Below are positions 1 through 7,263 of a stretch of DNA of 8,996 nt, one piece after another (within the stretch, counting starts at the first letter, position 1; every line of letters begins with the position of its first letter). The notes beneath the pieces were generated by a model, which was not told where the DNA came from, made no database searches, and saw nothing but the letters and a program-made list of their open reading frames with translations. The position numbers were made by a program, and so were the translations under genes. Where the stretch lies: the NCBI GenBank assembly GCA_934249265.1, contig CAKQKQ010000072.1:1-8996 (forward strand), read 5' to 3'. The stretch comes from an uncultured Clostridia bacterium. Lineage in GTDB: Bacteria; Bacillota; Clostridia; Christensenellales; Borkfalkiaceae.

Positions 1-1
1 A

Positions 2-439
2 AAAACGTTCGGCGTGCAATTATACCACGAAAACGAAAAGGATATTTACGGAGACACCGCCGAGCGCGTTTTGGATCTCATGAACAACGTAAACGGACTT
101 AAATACGTTTACGACCCCGCAAATTTTTTGCAAGTAGGGGAAAAAGCGTCGGTTACGCTCGATTTACTACATAGCAAAACCGATTATTTTCATATAAAGG
201 ACGCAATAACTTCAACGGGCGAACTTGTGCCTGCGGGTTATGGCAACGGACAAATACAAAGACTTATAGAAATGATAAAAGACGACAAAGTGTTGACGGT
301 AGAGCCGCATTTGGCTGTTTTCGACGCCTACGCGTCTATAGACAACACGCAATTAAAAACTCGCTTTGTTTATAAAAATTCAAACGAAGCGTTCGACGCC
401 GCAGTAACGGCATTAAAAGATTTGATTAAAAGAGTATAA
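2..439 (+). CDS. Sugar phosphate isomerase/epimerase-like TIM-barrel protein (3' part only)
   Basis: This is the C-terminal 145 residues of a protein whose start lies before the window. The frame is open from base 2, and the in-frame GTG at 14 is an internal Val, because the conserved strand begins before it (KTFGVQLYHENE). Residues typical of the AP-endonuclease-2/xylose-isomerase-like barrel are visible: Glu in HENE (29-31), Asp in YDPANF (113-115), His in HIKD (191-193) and Glu in VEPHL (302-304). These are where the family binds its divalent metal. Family members isomerise or epimerise sugars and keto-sugars, and some act as lyases or hydratases on 3-keto-glycosides. The exact reaction cannot be told from this fragment. 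No signal peptide can be judged because the N-terminus is missing. The gene lies 50 bases before an oxidoreductase on the same strand, so co-transcription is likely. It ends with TAA after LIKRV. Confidence 0.85.
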   Translation, partial: KTFGVQLYHENEKDIYGDTAERVLDLMNNVNGLKYVYDPANFLQVGEKASVTLDLLHSKTDYFHIKDAITSTGELVPAGYGNGQIQRLIEMIKDDKVLTVEPHLAVFDAYASIDNTQLKTRFVYKNSNEAFDAAVTALKDLIKRV

Positions 440-441
440 AA

Positions 442-457
442 CTCCGCATTTACGGAG
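442..457 (+). promoter_or_regulatory. Small intergenic hairpin, possible attenuator or mRNA-processing site
   Basis: CTCCG and CGGAG form a perfect 5-bp stem with a 6-base loop, starting two bases after the stop codon of the TIM-barrel gene. The following bases are AT-rich but not a run of T, so it does not fit a strong intrinsic terminator. It may tune read-through into the next gene or protect the 3' end of the upstream message. It may also be chance, since a 5-bp stem is weak. Confidence 0.25.
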
Positions 458-489
458 ACTTAAATAGATTTTAAATTAATTAGGAAATT

Positions 490-1650
490 ATGGATAAAGT
501 AAAATTCGGAATAATAGGGCTGGGTAATCAAGGAAAACATTATTTTGAAGATTTGTTTTGCGCGGGTAAAATACAAAACGGATATATTACCGCTTTGTGC
601 GATATAGACGAAGATAAATTAAAGCGAATAGGAAATAAGGTAAACGCATTAAACGTTGCGCTGTTTACCGATTATAAAAAAATGCTAAACAGCGGTCTTG
701 TAGACGCGGTTTTGATCGAAGTTCCGCATTATTTGCACCCGCAAATGGTAATCGACTGTTTAAATAGCGGCATACACGTAGTTTGCGAAAAACCCGTCGG
801 AGTGTATACGGCGCAAGTGCGTGAAATGAATGAAGTTGCAAAACGCAGTAAAGCGTTGTTTTCGGTAATGTTTAATCAGCGCACGAATTGCGTTTACCGC
901 AAAATGCGCGAAATTATTTTAAGCGGCGGCATTGGGTCGCTTCAACGCGTAAATTGGATAATAACCGACTGGTTTAGACCCGAATTTTATTATAAATCGG
1001 GCACGTGGCGCGCGACTTGGGCGGGCGAAGGCGGCGGAGTACTTATAAATCAATGTCCGCACCAACTCGACCTTATTCAATGGATAGTCGGCGAAATGCC
1101 CGAAAGCGTGCGCGGATTTTGCAAATACGGCAAATGGCACGATATAGAAGTAGAAGACGAAGTGACCGCTTATTTTGAATATAAAAGCGGCGCGACGGGC
1201 GTGTTTATCACCACCACGGGCGAAACCCCAGGTACAAACAGATTTGAAGTTTCGGGAACAAACGGCAAATTGCTTTGCGAAAACGACAAACTTTATTGGT
1301 ATAAAAACGCGCAAAGCAGCGAAGATTTTTCAAAAACGACAAACGAATCGTTCAGCCGACCCGAATATGAAAAAATCGAAGTACAAACGGACGGAAAAAA
1401 TCTTCAACATCAAGAGATTATAAACAATTTTGCCGACGCTATTTTAGGCAAGACAAAATTATTCGTAGACGGCATGGAGGGTATTTACGGCGTGGAATTG
1501 ATGAACGCTATAGAATTGTCGGGGTTTAAAGGCGGCGAAAAAGTAAGTTTGCCCGTAAACGAAGACGAATATATTGAGGAACTTAAAAATAAATGCAAAA
1601 ATTCTCGTTACGTCGGCGATTATGCGTTCGATTTCGGAGATAAAAAATGA
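490..1650 (+). CDS. Gfo/Idh/MocA-family oxidoreductase (first of a pair)
   Basis: This is a 386-residue cytoplasmic NAD(P)-dependent dehydrogenase of full family length. The N-terminal Rossmann domain has GLGNQG (G10, G12, G15) and an acidic end to strand 2 (CDID, D38), which favours NAD over NADP. The signature EKP follows (K101). The C-terminal alpha/beta domain carries EGGGVLINQCPHQLDL, with the expected catalytic His191 and Asp194. The family oxidises or reduces hydroxyl and keto groups of sugars, inositols and glycosides; the substrate is not readable here. An AGGA ribosome site at 482-485 sits 4 bases before the ATG, which is close but workable. The stop codon overlaps the start of the next oxidoreductase (ATGA), indicating translational coupling. 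There is no signal peptide. The family call is secure and the substrate unknown. Confidence 0.93.
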   Translation: MDKVKFGIIGLGNQGKHYFEDLFCAGKIQNGYITALCDIDEDKLKRIGNKVNALNVALFTDYKKMLNSGLVDAVLIEVPHYLHPQMVIDCLNSGIHVVCEKPVGVYTAQVREMNEVAKRSKALFSVMFNQRTNCVYRKMREIILSGGIGSLQRVNWIITDWFRPEFYYKSGTWRATWAGEGGGVLINQCPHQLDLIQWIVGEMPESVRGFCKYGKWHDIEVEDEVTAYFEYKSGATGVFITTTGETPGTNRFEVSGTNGKLLCENDKLYWYKNAQSSEDFSKTTNESFSRPEYEKIEVQTDGKNLQHQEIINNFADAILGKTKLFVDGMEGIYGVELMNAIELSGFKGGEKVSLPVNEDEYIEELKNKCKNSRYVGDYAFDFGDKK

Positions 1651-2612
1651 AAATTGCCGTAGTAGGACTTGGGACTATAGGAAAAGTCCACGTAAAGGTA
1701 CTTGAAGAACAAGGATTAAAGCCGACTGCAGTGTGCGATATAGATAATCAAAAACTCGAGGATTTTTCTCGGTTTTCAAGATATAACGATTATATCGATA
1801 TGCTCGAAAACGAAAAGCCCGACGTAGTGCATATTTGCACGCCGCATTATTTACATGCAGATATGGTGATATCGGCACTTGAAAGGAATATAAACGTTTT
1901 GTGCGAAAAACCGCTTTGCATTAAAGAAGAAGATATCAAAAGAATATTGTCGGCAGAACGCAACAGCAAAGCAAAATTGGGCGTTTGTTTGCAAAACAGA
2001 TACAACAAGGCAAATTTATTCGTAAAAGAATATTTAAAAGACAAAACGGTGACCGACGGCACGGCATTCGTCGTATGGCACAGAGACGCCGATTATTACG
2101 CTTCGGCAAATTGGAGAGGAAAATATCAAACGGAAGGCGGAGGACTGCTTATTAATCAAGCCCTTCACACGCTTGACCTTATGCAATGGTTTGTCGGCAT
2201 GCCTAATTTCGTCACAGCGTCGATATCAAATTTGTCTTTAAAGGGTAAAATCGAAGTGGAAGATACTGCGGCGGCAATTTTTTCGGGCAGTGCCAAATTT
2301 AATTTCTTTGCGACAAACGGGAGTGCAAGCGATTTTCCCGTCGATATAACGCTTAAAACAAAGGACGAAATTATCAAAATTTTCTCCGATAAAGTAATTA
2401 TCGACGGTCAAGTTCAGTCGTTTAGTGGCGATACTCGCATTTTTGGCAAATATTGTTACGGAACGGGGCATGAAAAACTAATCGCCGATTTTTACGAGTG
2501 CATAAAAAACGGAAAGAGGTTTTTTATCGACGGAAAAGAGGGAGCAAAAGTAATAAAACTTGTGCTTTCCGCTTACAAAAGTAAAGGAGAAAAAACCGAA
2601 ATTATTTATTGA
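1647..2612 (+). CDS. Gfo/Idh/MocA-family oxidoreductase (second of a pair)
   Basis: This is a 321-residue member of the same dehydrogenase family, shorter than its upstream partner. GLGTIG (G7, G9, G12) and CDID (D31) mark the dinucleotide fold, EKPL contains K88, and EGGGLLINQALHTLDL contains the catalytic His174 and Asp177. It shares the PHYLHADMVI-type and EGGG-LINQ blocks with the upstream protein but is clearly divergent elsewhere, so the two are old paralogues rather than a recent duplication. The ATG overlaps the preceding TGA by four bases, and GGAG at 1636-1639, inside the upstream gene, is its ribosome site. It ends 10 bases before the GH31 start. Two such enzymes side by side often perform oxidation and reduction steps on the same sugar with cofactor recycling. 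That role is inferred here and not shown. Confidence 0.92.
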   Translation: MKIAVVGLGTIGKVHVKVLEEQGLKPTAVCDIDNQKLEDFSRFSRYNDYIDMLENEKPDVVHICTPHYLHADMVISALERNINVLCEKPLCIKEEDIKRILSAERNSKAKLGVCLQNRYNKANLFVKEYLKDKTVTDGTAFVVWHRDADYYASANWRGKYQTEGGGLLINQALHTLDLMQWFVGMPNFVTASISNLSLKGKIEVEDTAAAIFSGSAKFNFFATNGSASDFPVDITLKTKDEIIKIFSDKVIIDGQVQSFSGDTRIFGKYCYGTGHEKLIADFYECIKNGKRFFIDGKEGAKVIKLVLSAYKSKGEKTEIIY

Positions 2613-2617
2613 GAGGG
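2611..2617 (+). promoter_or_regulatory. Ribosome binding site that sets the GH31 start
   Basis: GAGAGGG overlaps the stop codon of the preceding dehydrogenase and lies 5 bases before ATG 2623. It supports ATG 2623 over the in-frame GTG at 2560. Starting at 2560 would add 21 charged residues in front of a typical signal peptide. The position suggests that ribosomes finishing the dehydrogenase re-initiate here. Confidence 0.75.
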
Positions 2618-2622
2618 ACACG

Positions 2623-5600
2623 ATGAGTAAAAGATTTAAAATAAAAACGCGTTATTCTATAGTGCTTTTATTGGTTTTATTGATACTTATGAAAACGATT
2701 TACAGCGTGCAATTTTCTATATTCGCCCACGCGTCTATAGGAAACGTAATTAACAGAACGACAAACGGTAACGTTATGGAATTTGAATGCAGCGACAACA
2801 GAAAAGTTAAAGTAGAGTTATGTACCGAAAGAACGGTTCGCATAAGACTTTCGGACGCAGACGGAAATTACAAACCTTATGACCCGCAATATTATATGGT
2901 GCAGATAGACGCCGCATTATTGCCCGCCGTTGCGCACACAACCACAGTCGAAGAAGATTTGGCGAAAATCAAGACCTCGCAGTTGGAAATAAGAATATAT
3001 AATTCGCCTTTGCGTATCGCAATGTACGACCTCGACGGCAATTTTATAAGCGGCGACACCGACGAGGGTATGTATTTTAAAGGCAACACGGTAGGCGTGA
3101 AAAAAGTAGAAAGTAGCGTGGGTGCGGGCGGTATATTCGGTTTCGGTTCGGGTGACCACGGCAGACGCGCAAATCTCAACCGATACGAGCAAGATTTCAA
3201 CGAATTTTCAATGTCTCACGGTAGACTTATCGCGCCGTTTTTCATGAGCACGGTAGGATATGGAATTTTCCTCAATACCATAGAAAAAAACACGATTTTT
3301 TATAAACACGGCGGCGGTTTTCAAACGGAAGGATATTTAGATTATTTCTTTATGTACGGACCGGATTTTAAAAGCATACTCAACGAATACGCCGAAATTA
3401 CGGGGCGCATGGAAATGTACGGCAAATGGGCGTACGGATTTATGCTTTCAAAATACGGCAACGACAACGCAACCCAAGCGGAATTTTTGGAATGGATAAA
3501 GCGTTTGAGAAGCGAAGGTTATCCCACCGACTGTTATGTTTTCGATTACGGTTGGAGGGGTGATATCGCCGATTCGGGCAACTATTCCGCGGGAATGAAA
3601 TTTGGTAAACAAATGTGGAGCAACGACACCACGAAATTCCCCGACGTTTCGGCAATGTTTGAAGAGGCGCGTTCGCTCGGTTTCCACGTAGGACTTCACA
3701 ACAACGCCGGCACGCCCGAGGCAAAAGGCGGAACAAAACTTTATGACGACGAAACGGCAAAAGATTGGATAAAATCTTATATGGACGTCGTAGAAGCGGG
3801 GCTTGGCGATTGGTTTTGGCCTGATGAATTCGACGTACTCGGCAGTAATACCGCGCCTACTTTTGCGGCAAAAGGAGCGTACGACGCTTGGATAAATTCT
3901 ACCAAAGTCAACACTCGTCCTATGTTTGTCACTCGCGGAAGTTATGCGGGGCAGCATTACGCAACAGCATGGTCGGGCGACATCAACAACACTTCGGAAG
4001 AACTTGCATATCAAATAGGTTTCAGCCTTGACGCGGGACTTGTGGGGTATTGGGCGTCGTCAAACGATTTGGGCGGTTTTATGAAAAAGCCGACTAACGA
4101 ATTATACACTCGCTGGGTATCTGAATTTGGCGCGTGGAGTTCTATTATGCGTACCCACGGACACGACGGTAGAGAACCTTGGCTTTACGACGAAACGGCG
4201 CAAGAAACTTTAAAGCAAAACCTTAAAATTCGTTACGCGCTTTATCCTTACATTTACACCACGGCTTGGCAAGGTTACAGTAGCGGCGTACCTATGATGC
4301 GCGCCATGATACTTGAGGACGACAGCCAAAACAACTCTAAAGCGTGGGATTTAAACAAACAATATTATTTCGGCGATTGGTTTTTGGTTGCTCCCGCAAC
4401 GGACACTTCGGATACAGTTGTTTCAGTTTGGCTTCCGCCTAAAACCACTTGGTACAATTATTATACGGGCGAGATGTATTTCGGCGGTGAAAACGGCAAA
4501 ACAATACGTGTTGCCGCGGCTCTTGACGAGATACCCGTGTTCGTAAAAGCGGGCGCGATAGTCCCGATGGGTCCCGACGTAAATTATGCGGACGAAAAGC
4601 CTTTAGACCCGCTTACTTTGGACATTTATCCTTACGGCACTACGACTTATACGTTGTTTGAAGACGACGGAGAATCTCGCGATTATATCACGAGCGACGC
4701 ATATACGACTACAAAATATACTTGCGTGCAAGACGGAAAAAATATTTCTTTAAATATCGGAGCAAGGGTAAATCATAATCAAAACTCATGCGATTATATT
4801 CCCGAAAATCGCAGTTATAATCTTAAATTCAACAATATGGGTGACGTTTACGGCGTTTCTTTCGACGGAACGTCGCTTGACAGAACAAACAGCATAAAAG
4901 ATTTTAACAACGCTTTACAAGGGTATTATTACGACGAAAATACACATGTTTTATACGTAAAATTTCCCGATGACGGCGAAGAAATGAATGTCGTTATAAA
5001 TTCGGACGGATTAATCGACGCCGCACACGGCAACGAAAATCAAGGTTTGCCGCCGCAAGCCGTTACCGACGGATATACTTACGAAGCGGAAAACGCTCAA
5101 CTTACTTCGGCTTCGGGAGAAGATATAAACGTTTCTTCGGAATGGAAAGGTTATACGGGGAGCGGATATATTAGCCTTTTAGAAGGCGATAAAGTCGAAA
5201 TGGATTTAAACGTTGTGCTCGGCGGCACGTATGACTTCGTGTTGCGCGTTCGTTGCGCTAAAAAGAGTCTCAACGACAGCAAAGTAAGAACGGGAAGATT
5301 ATATCTCGACGACGAAAATTCTTACAATTTGACGTTTACTCCCACAAACGCCTCGGATTCTTCGGGCAACGGAATATGGACGGAATATAAAATCGAAGGC
5401 GTAAATCTACCCGACGGAAGACATAAAATTACTTTCAAAGCGGAAGGAACAAACGGCGGCGGTTATGATTTAGACAGCATAACTTTCAACAGATACGACA
5501 CGTCGGTCGACGCTTTTTCAGAAATTAAAGGCGAAACCGCGGCTTATCTTTGGGGAGATATAAGCGTTGTAAAAGACGACGGTTTATCCGTGCTTAAAGC

Positions 5601-7110
5601 GACGAAGAGCGGCGCATGGGCGCAATTCAGCGACGTAAAAGGCGAAAATAAAAGCGGCTTAAACGTTCGCATTAAAAGCGCGACGGGCGGCACTGTGGTA
5701 GTTTACGAAAACGGCGTCGGCGATAAAGTGCTTGCAACTTTTGAAATTTATTCCGACGGAAATTGGCACATTTATCAAATCGACTGCAAAAATACCGACG
5801 CGGTAGAAAGCGATATATATTTTGAATTTAAAAATTCAATGGATGCGCTCGATATTTCTTTGGATTGGTTTAAGTTTACTAAAAAAATAAACGCTTATAC
5901 GTCAACCGACGCGATAAAAGCGGACGAAAGATACAATATCAACGTAGGGACGAACTGCCTTATAAATATTTACGACGGCAGTAGAGCGAAATTTGCAAAC
6001 GTCGATTTCGGCGTAGTCGGAGCGTCCTCGGTATCGATATACGCGGCGAGCGGAACTACAAGCGAAGGCGGCACTGTAGAAGTGTATTTCGACGATATTT
6101 CCTCAAAAAATATAATCGCGAAAATTAACGTCAGCGGAACGGGCTCGTGGTCGAATAAACAAACTTTCACGGCTTACTGTAACGCTATAAACGGCATACA
6201 CGACGTGTATTTCGTATTTAAAACGACTTCGGGTAAGGCTGTATGCGATTTTTACAGTTTCCGTTTCGGCGAAATAACGCAAATCGGCGAAAATACTACG
6301 ATAGAACTTGAAAACGGCACGGGCGTTACGAACGACGCGGGCAACGCTTTAAGAGTTGATAAAGAATGGAGCGGATATACGGGCGACGGCTACGTTGCGG
6401 GCTGGAAAAAGACGGGTAATTACGTCGAAGTGATTGCAAGCGTTGAAAAGTACGGCTTATACGGAATAAAACTTCGCGGAGCGGCGGGTATGAAAAACAA
6501 CGCTTCATACGACTCGACGCCTCGCTCGGGCGCGCTTTATATTGACGGAATAAAAATTGCGGATTTCGGCTTGGCTGTTCAGTCAAGTTGGGCAACGTGG
6601 ATAGAACATGATTTCGGCGCGGTGAGAATAAGTGGCGGCGCGCACACTTTCAAAATAGTTGCCGAAGGCGAAAATGCGGGCAATTTCAATTTGGATAATC
6701 TTGTATTTACGAGAATTTTCGACGAAAGCAATTTGCGCGATTTAGTTTACGAATTAGAAAATTTAGACGGAGACAATTACGAACAAAACAGTTGGAATAA
6801 TTTGCAAAACGAATTGACTCGGGCAAAAACATTACTATCTTCGTTAACTTCGACTCAAAACGATATAGACGAGGCGTTTACAAAACTTACTTTAGCAAAA
6901 GATTCACTTGTTGCGGCGGGGGATTCTTCTGACAGCGACTCCGATAATTCAAGCAGTACCGACAGTTCGAGCGGCACTGACTCAAACAAGCCAAACAAGC
7001 CGAATAAAGGCGGTAAGGGTTGTAAAAACGCAGTCGGAGCAGACGACATTACTTTAGCGGGTCTTTCAATTGCGGCATCGGCGATAATTAAAAAGAAACG
7101 CAAAAAATAA
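2623..7110 (+). CDS. Exported multimodular glycoside hydrolase family 31 enzyme
   Basis: This 1495-residue surface enzyme should cleave or transfer alpha-linked glycosyl units with retention. Residues 1-36 form a signal peptide: basic MSKRFKIKTR, a Leu/Ile/Val core and probable cleavage after AHA. The N-terminal beta-sandwich spans about 40-255 and the (beta/alpha)8 barrel about 260-590. Barrel residues include D308 in VFDYGW, the likely nucleophile D401 in WFWPDEFD, R438 in TRGSYAG, the likely acid/base D453 in WSGD, D482 in NDLGGF, and H512 in RTHG. The C-terminal beta domains run to about 800 (KAGAIVPMG, LFEDDGES). Then come CBM35-like 818-957, CBM6-like 964-1086 and 1089-1217, CBM35-like 1225-1365, a FIVAR-like helical segment 1367-1432, a Ser/Asp linker 1434-1454 and a Gly-Cys/hydrophobic/KKKRKK tail. 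The usual WxDMNE is replaced by WPDEFD, so specificity (alpha-glucosidase, xylosidase, galactosidase, N-acetylgalactosaminidase or transglycosylase) is open. It is probably co-transcribed with the dehydrogenases. Confidence 0.94.
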   Translation: MSKRFKIKTRYSIVLLLVLLILMKTIYSVQFSIFAHASIGNVINRTTNGNVMEFECSDNRKVKVELCTERTVRIRLSDADGNYKPYDPQYYMVQIDAALLPAVAHTTTVEEDLAKIKTSQLEIRIYNSPLRIAMYDLDGNFISGDTDEGMYFKGNTVGVKKVESSVGAGGIFGFGSGDHGRRANLNRYEQDFNEFSMSHGRLIAPFFMSTVGYGIFLNTIEKNTIFYKHGGGFQTEGYLDYFFMYGPDFKSILNEYAEITGRMEMYGKWAYGFMLSKYGNDNATQAEFLEWIKRLRSEGYPTDCYVFDYGWRGDIADSGNYSAGMKFGKQMWSNDTTKFPDVSAMFEEARSLGFHVGLHNNAGTPEAKGGTKLYDDETAKDWIKSYMDVVEAGLGDWFWPDEFDVLGSNTAPTFAAKGAYDAWINSTKVNTRPMFVTRGSYAGQHYATAWSGDINNTSEELAYQIGFSLDAGLVGYWASSNDLGGFMKKPTNELYTRWVSEFGAWSSIMRTHGHDGREPWLYDETAQETLKQNLKIRYALYPYIYTTAWQGYSSGVPMMRAMILEDDSQNNSKAWDLNKQYYFGDWFLVAPATDTSDTVVSVWLPPKTTWYNYYTGEMYFGGENGKTIRVAAALDEIPVFVKAGAIVPMGPDVNYADEKPLDPLTLDIYPYGTTTYTLFEDDGESRDYITSDAYTTTKYTCVQDGKNISLNIGARVNHNQNSCDYIPENRSYNLKFNNMGDVYGVSFDGTSLDRTNSIKDFNNALQGYYYDENTHVLYVKFPDDGEEMNVVINSDGLIDAAHGNENQGLPPQAVTDGYTYEAENAQLTSASGEDINVSSEWKGYTGSGYISLLEGDKVEMDLNVVLGGTYDFVLRVRCAKKSLNDSKVRTGRLYLDDENSYNLTFTPTNASDSSGNGIWTEYKIEGVNLPDGRHKITFKAEGTNGGGYDLDSITFNRYDTSVDAFSEIKGETAAYLWGDISVVKDDGLSVLKATKSGAWAQFSDVKGENKSGLNVRIKSATGGTVVVYENGVGDKVLATFEIYSDGNWHIYQIDCKNTDAVESDIYFEFKNSMDALDISLDWFKFTKKINAYTSTDAIKADERYNINVGTNCLINIYDGSRAKFANVDFGVVGASSVSIYAASGTTSEGGTVEVYFDDISSKNIIAKINVSGTGSWSNKQTFTAYCNAINGIHDVYFVFKTTSGKAVCDFYSFRFGEITQIGENTTIELENGTGVTNDAGNALRVDKEWSGYTGDGYVAGWKKTGNYVEVIASVEKYGLYGIKLRGAAGMKNNASYDSTPRSGALYIDGIKIADFGLAVQSSWATWIEHDFGAVRISGGAHTFKIVAEGENAGNFNLDNLVFTRIFDESNLRDLVYELENLDGDNYEQNSWNNLQNELTRAKTLLSSLTSTQNDIDEAFTKLTLAKDSLVAAGDSSDSDSDNSSSTDSSSGTDSNKPNKPNKGGKGCKNAVGADDITLAGLSIAASAIIKKKRKK
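5074..5493 (+). other. CBM35-like carbohydrate-binding module, copy 1 (within GH31)
   Basis: Residues 818-957 open with YEAENAQL, the usual start of CBM35/CBM6-type modules, and contain EWKGYTGSGY, GRLYLD, WTEYKI and an end of the form YDLDSITFNR. The spacing of these blocks matches the second copy at 6295-6717. Such modules are calcium-binding beta-sandwiches that hold the enzyme on glycans. The ligand is unknown. Confidence 0.75.
5512..6273 (+). other. Two consecutive CBM6-like beta-sandwich modules (within GH31)
   Basis: Residues 964-1086 and 1089-1217 share a layout: an opening strand, an alternating polar/hydrophobic stretch (SGLNVRIKSATGGTVVVYEN and VSIYAASGTTSEGGTVEVYF), a Trp-containing turn (GNWHIYQI and GSWSNKQTF), and an end of the form DIYFEFK...FKF or DVYFVFK...FRF. 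This fits CBM6-type domains that lack the N-terminal EAE block. Sequence identity between the two is low, so assignment rests on the pattern alone. Confidence 0.55.
6295..6717 (+). other. CBM35-like carbohydrate-binding module, copy 2 (within GH31)
   Basis: Residues 1225-1365 repeat the blocks of copy 1: IELENG, EWSGYTGDGY, GALYIDG, WIEHDF, GAHTFKIVAEG and FNLDNLVFTR. The two copies have diverged strongly but keep the same order, so they descend from a duplicated module or were recruited from one family. A FIVAR-like helical segment follows directly. Confidence 0.75.
6925..7107 (+). other. Ser/Asp linker and non-LPXTG C-terminal anchor tail (within GH31)
   Basis: Residues 1434-1454 are almost all Ser, Asp, Thr, Asn and Gly, followed by the basic NKPNKPNKGGKG. 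A Gly-Cys pair (G1466-C1467), a stretch of about 15 mostly hydrophobic residues (1475-1489) and the final KKKRKK complete the protein. The order motif, hydrophobic segment, basic end resembles tripartite surface-sorting signals, but there is no LPXTG. The hydrophobic part is short for a membrane span. The role is inferred: retention at the membrane or processing at the Cys. Confidence 0.55.
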
Positions 7111-7187
7111 CGACTGATTTGCAGAATTATTAAATTTGTTGTAAAAAGAAGTTTCACGCTTAAATATACAAACAAATCGGCTATAAT

Positions 7188-7199
7188 AAGCAATTGCTT
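7188..7199. repeat. Perfect 12-bp palindrome, candidate operator
   Basis: AAGCAATTGCTT reads the same on both strands and lies in the spacer before the esterase, overlapping the candidate -35 element (7194-7199). A dimeric repressor bound here would block RNA polymerase. There is no loop and no T-run, so it is not a terminator. No regulator is encoded in the window, and only one copy was noticed. Confidence 0.35.
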
Positions 7200-7222
7200 T
7201 GTAGATTAAGTTGTAGTATACT
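7194..7222 (+). promoter_or_regulatory. Candidate sigma-A promoter of the esterase gene
   Basis: TTGCTT (7194-7199) and TATACT (7217-7222) are separated by 17 bases, the ideal spacing for a housekeeping promoter. The -10 matches TATAAT at five of six positions and the -35 matches TTGACA at its first three. It would give a leader of roughly 35 bases. A perfect TATAAT at 7182-7187 is an alternative -10, but its spaced partner (CTTAAA) is poor. The 153-base spacer shows no clear terminator for the GH31 gene. Confidence 0.45.
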
Positions 7223-7252
7223 AATCAAAGTACAATACTTTTATAAAAGCAC

Positions 7253-7258
7253 AAGGAG
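7253..7258 (+). promoter_or_regulatory. Strong ribosome binding site of the esterase
   Basis: AAGGAG lies 5 bases before ATG 7264. It is the best Shine-Dalgarno match in the window and fixes the start of a frame that stays open to the window end. Confidence 0.8.
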
Positions 7259-7263
7259 AAATT

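Noticed and set aside
14..439. GTG at 14 as a true start of the TIM-barrel gene
   Set aside because: The frame is open to the window edge and GTG falls within the conserved strand GVQLYHENE. The gene is simply cut by the window.
919..1314. 131-residue minus-strand frame inside the first dehydrogenase
   Set aside because: It overlaps the catalytic EGGG-LINQ-PH region of an intact gene and lacks any recognisable motif.
490..2612. The two dehydrogenases as a recent tandem duplication
   Set aside because: They share the family motifs, but lengths (386 and 321) and most of the sequence differ, so they are long-separated paralogues.
2560..2622. GTG at 2560 as start of the GH31 gene
   Set aside because: It lies inside the upstream dehydrogenase, has no clear ribosome site and would put 21 charged residues before the signal peptide. 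ATG 2623 has GAGAGGG at proper spacing.
3448..4014. 188-residue open frame on the minus strand inside the GH31 barrel
   Set aside because: The + strand encodes conserved catalytic blocks over the same bases. The antisense translation is Arg/Cys/Phe-rich with no recognisable motif.
7182..7187. Perfect TATAAT as the main -10 of the esterase
   Set aside because: No good -35 lies 16-18 bases upstream (CTTAAA only), and it would leave a longer leader. It is kept only as an alternative.
7111..7200. Intrinsic terminator after the GH31 gene
   Set aside because: The only longer complementarity (CTGATTTG near 7114 with CAAATCGG near 7173) has a loop of about 50 bases and no T-run. The AAGCAATTGCTT palindrome has no loop.
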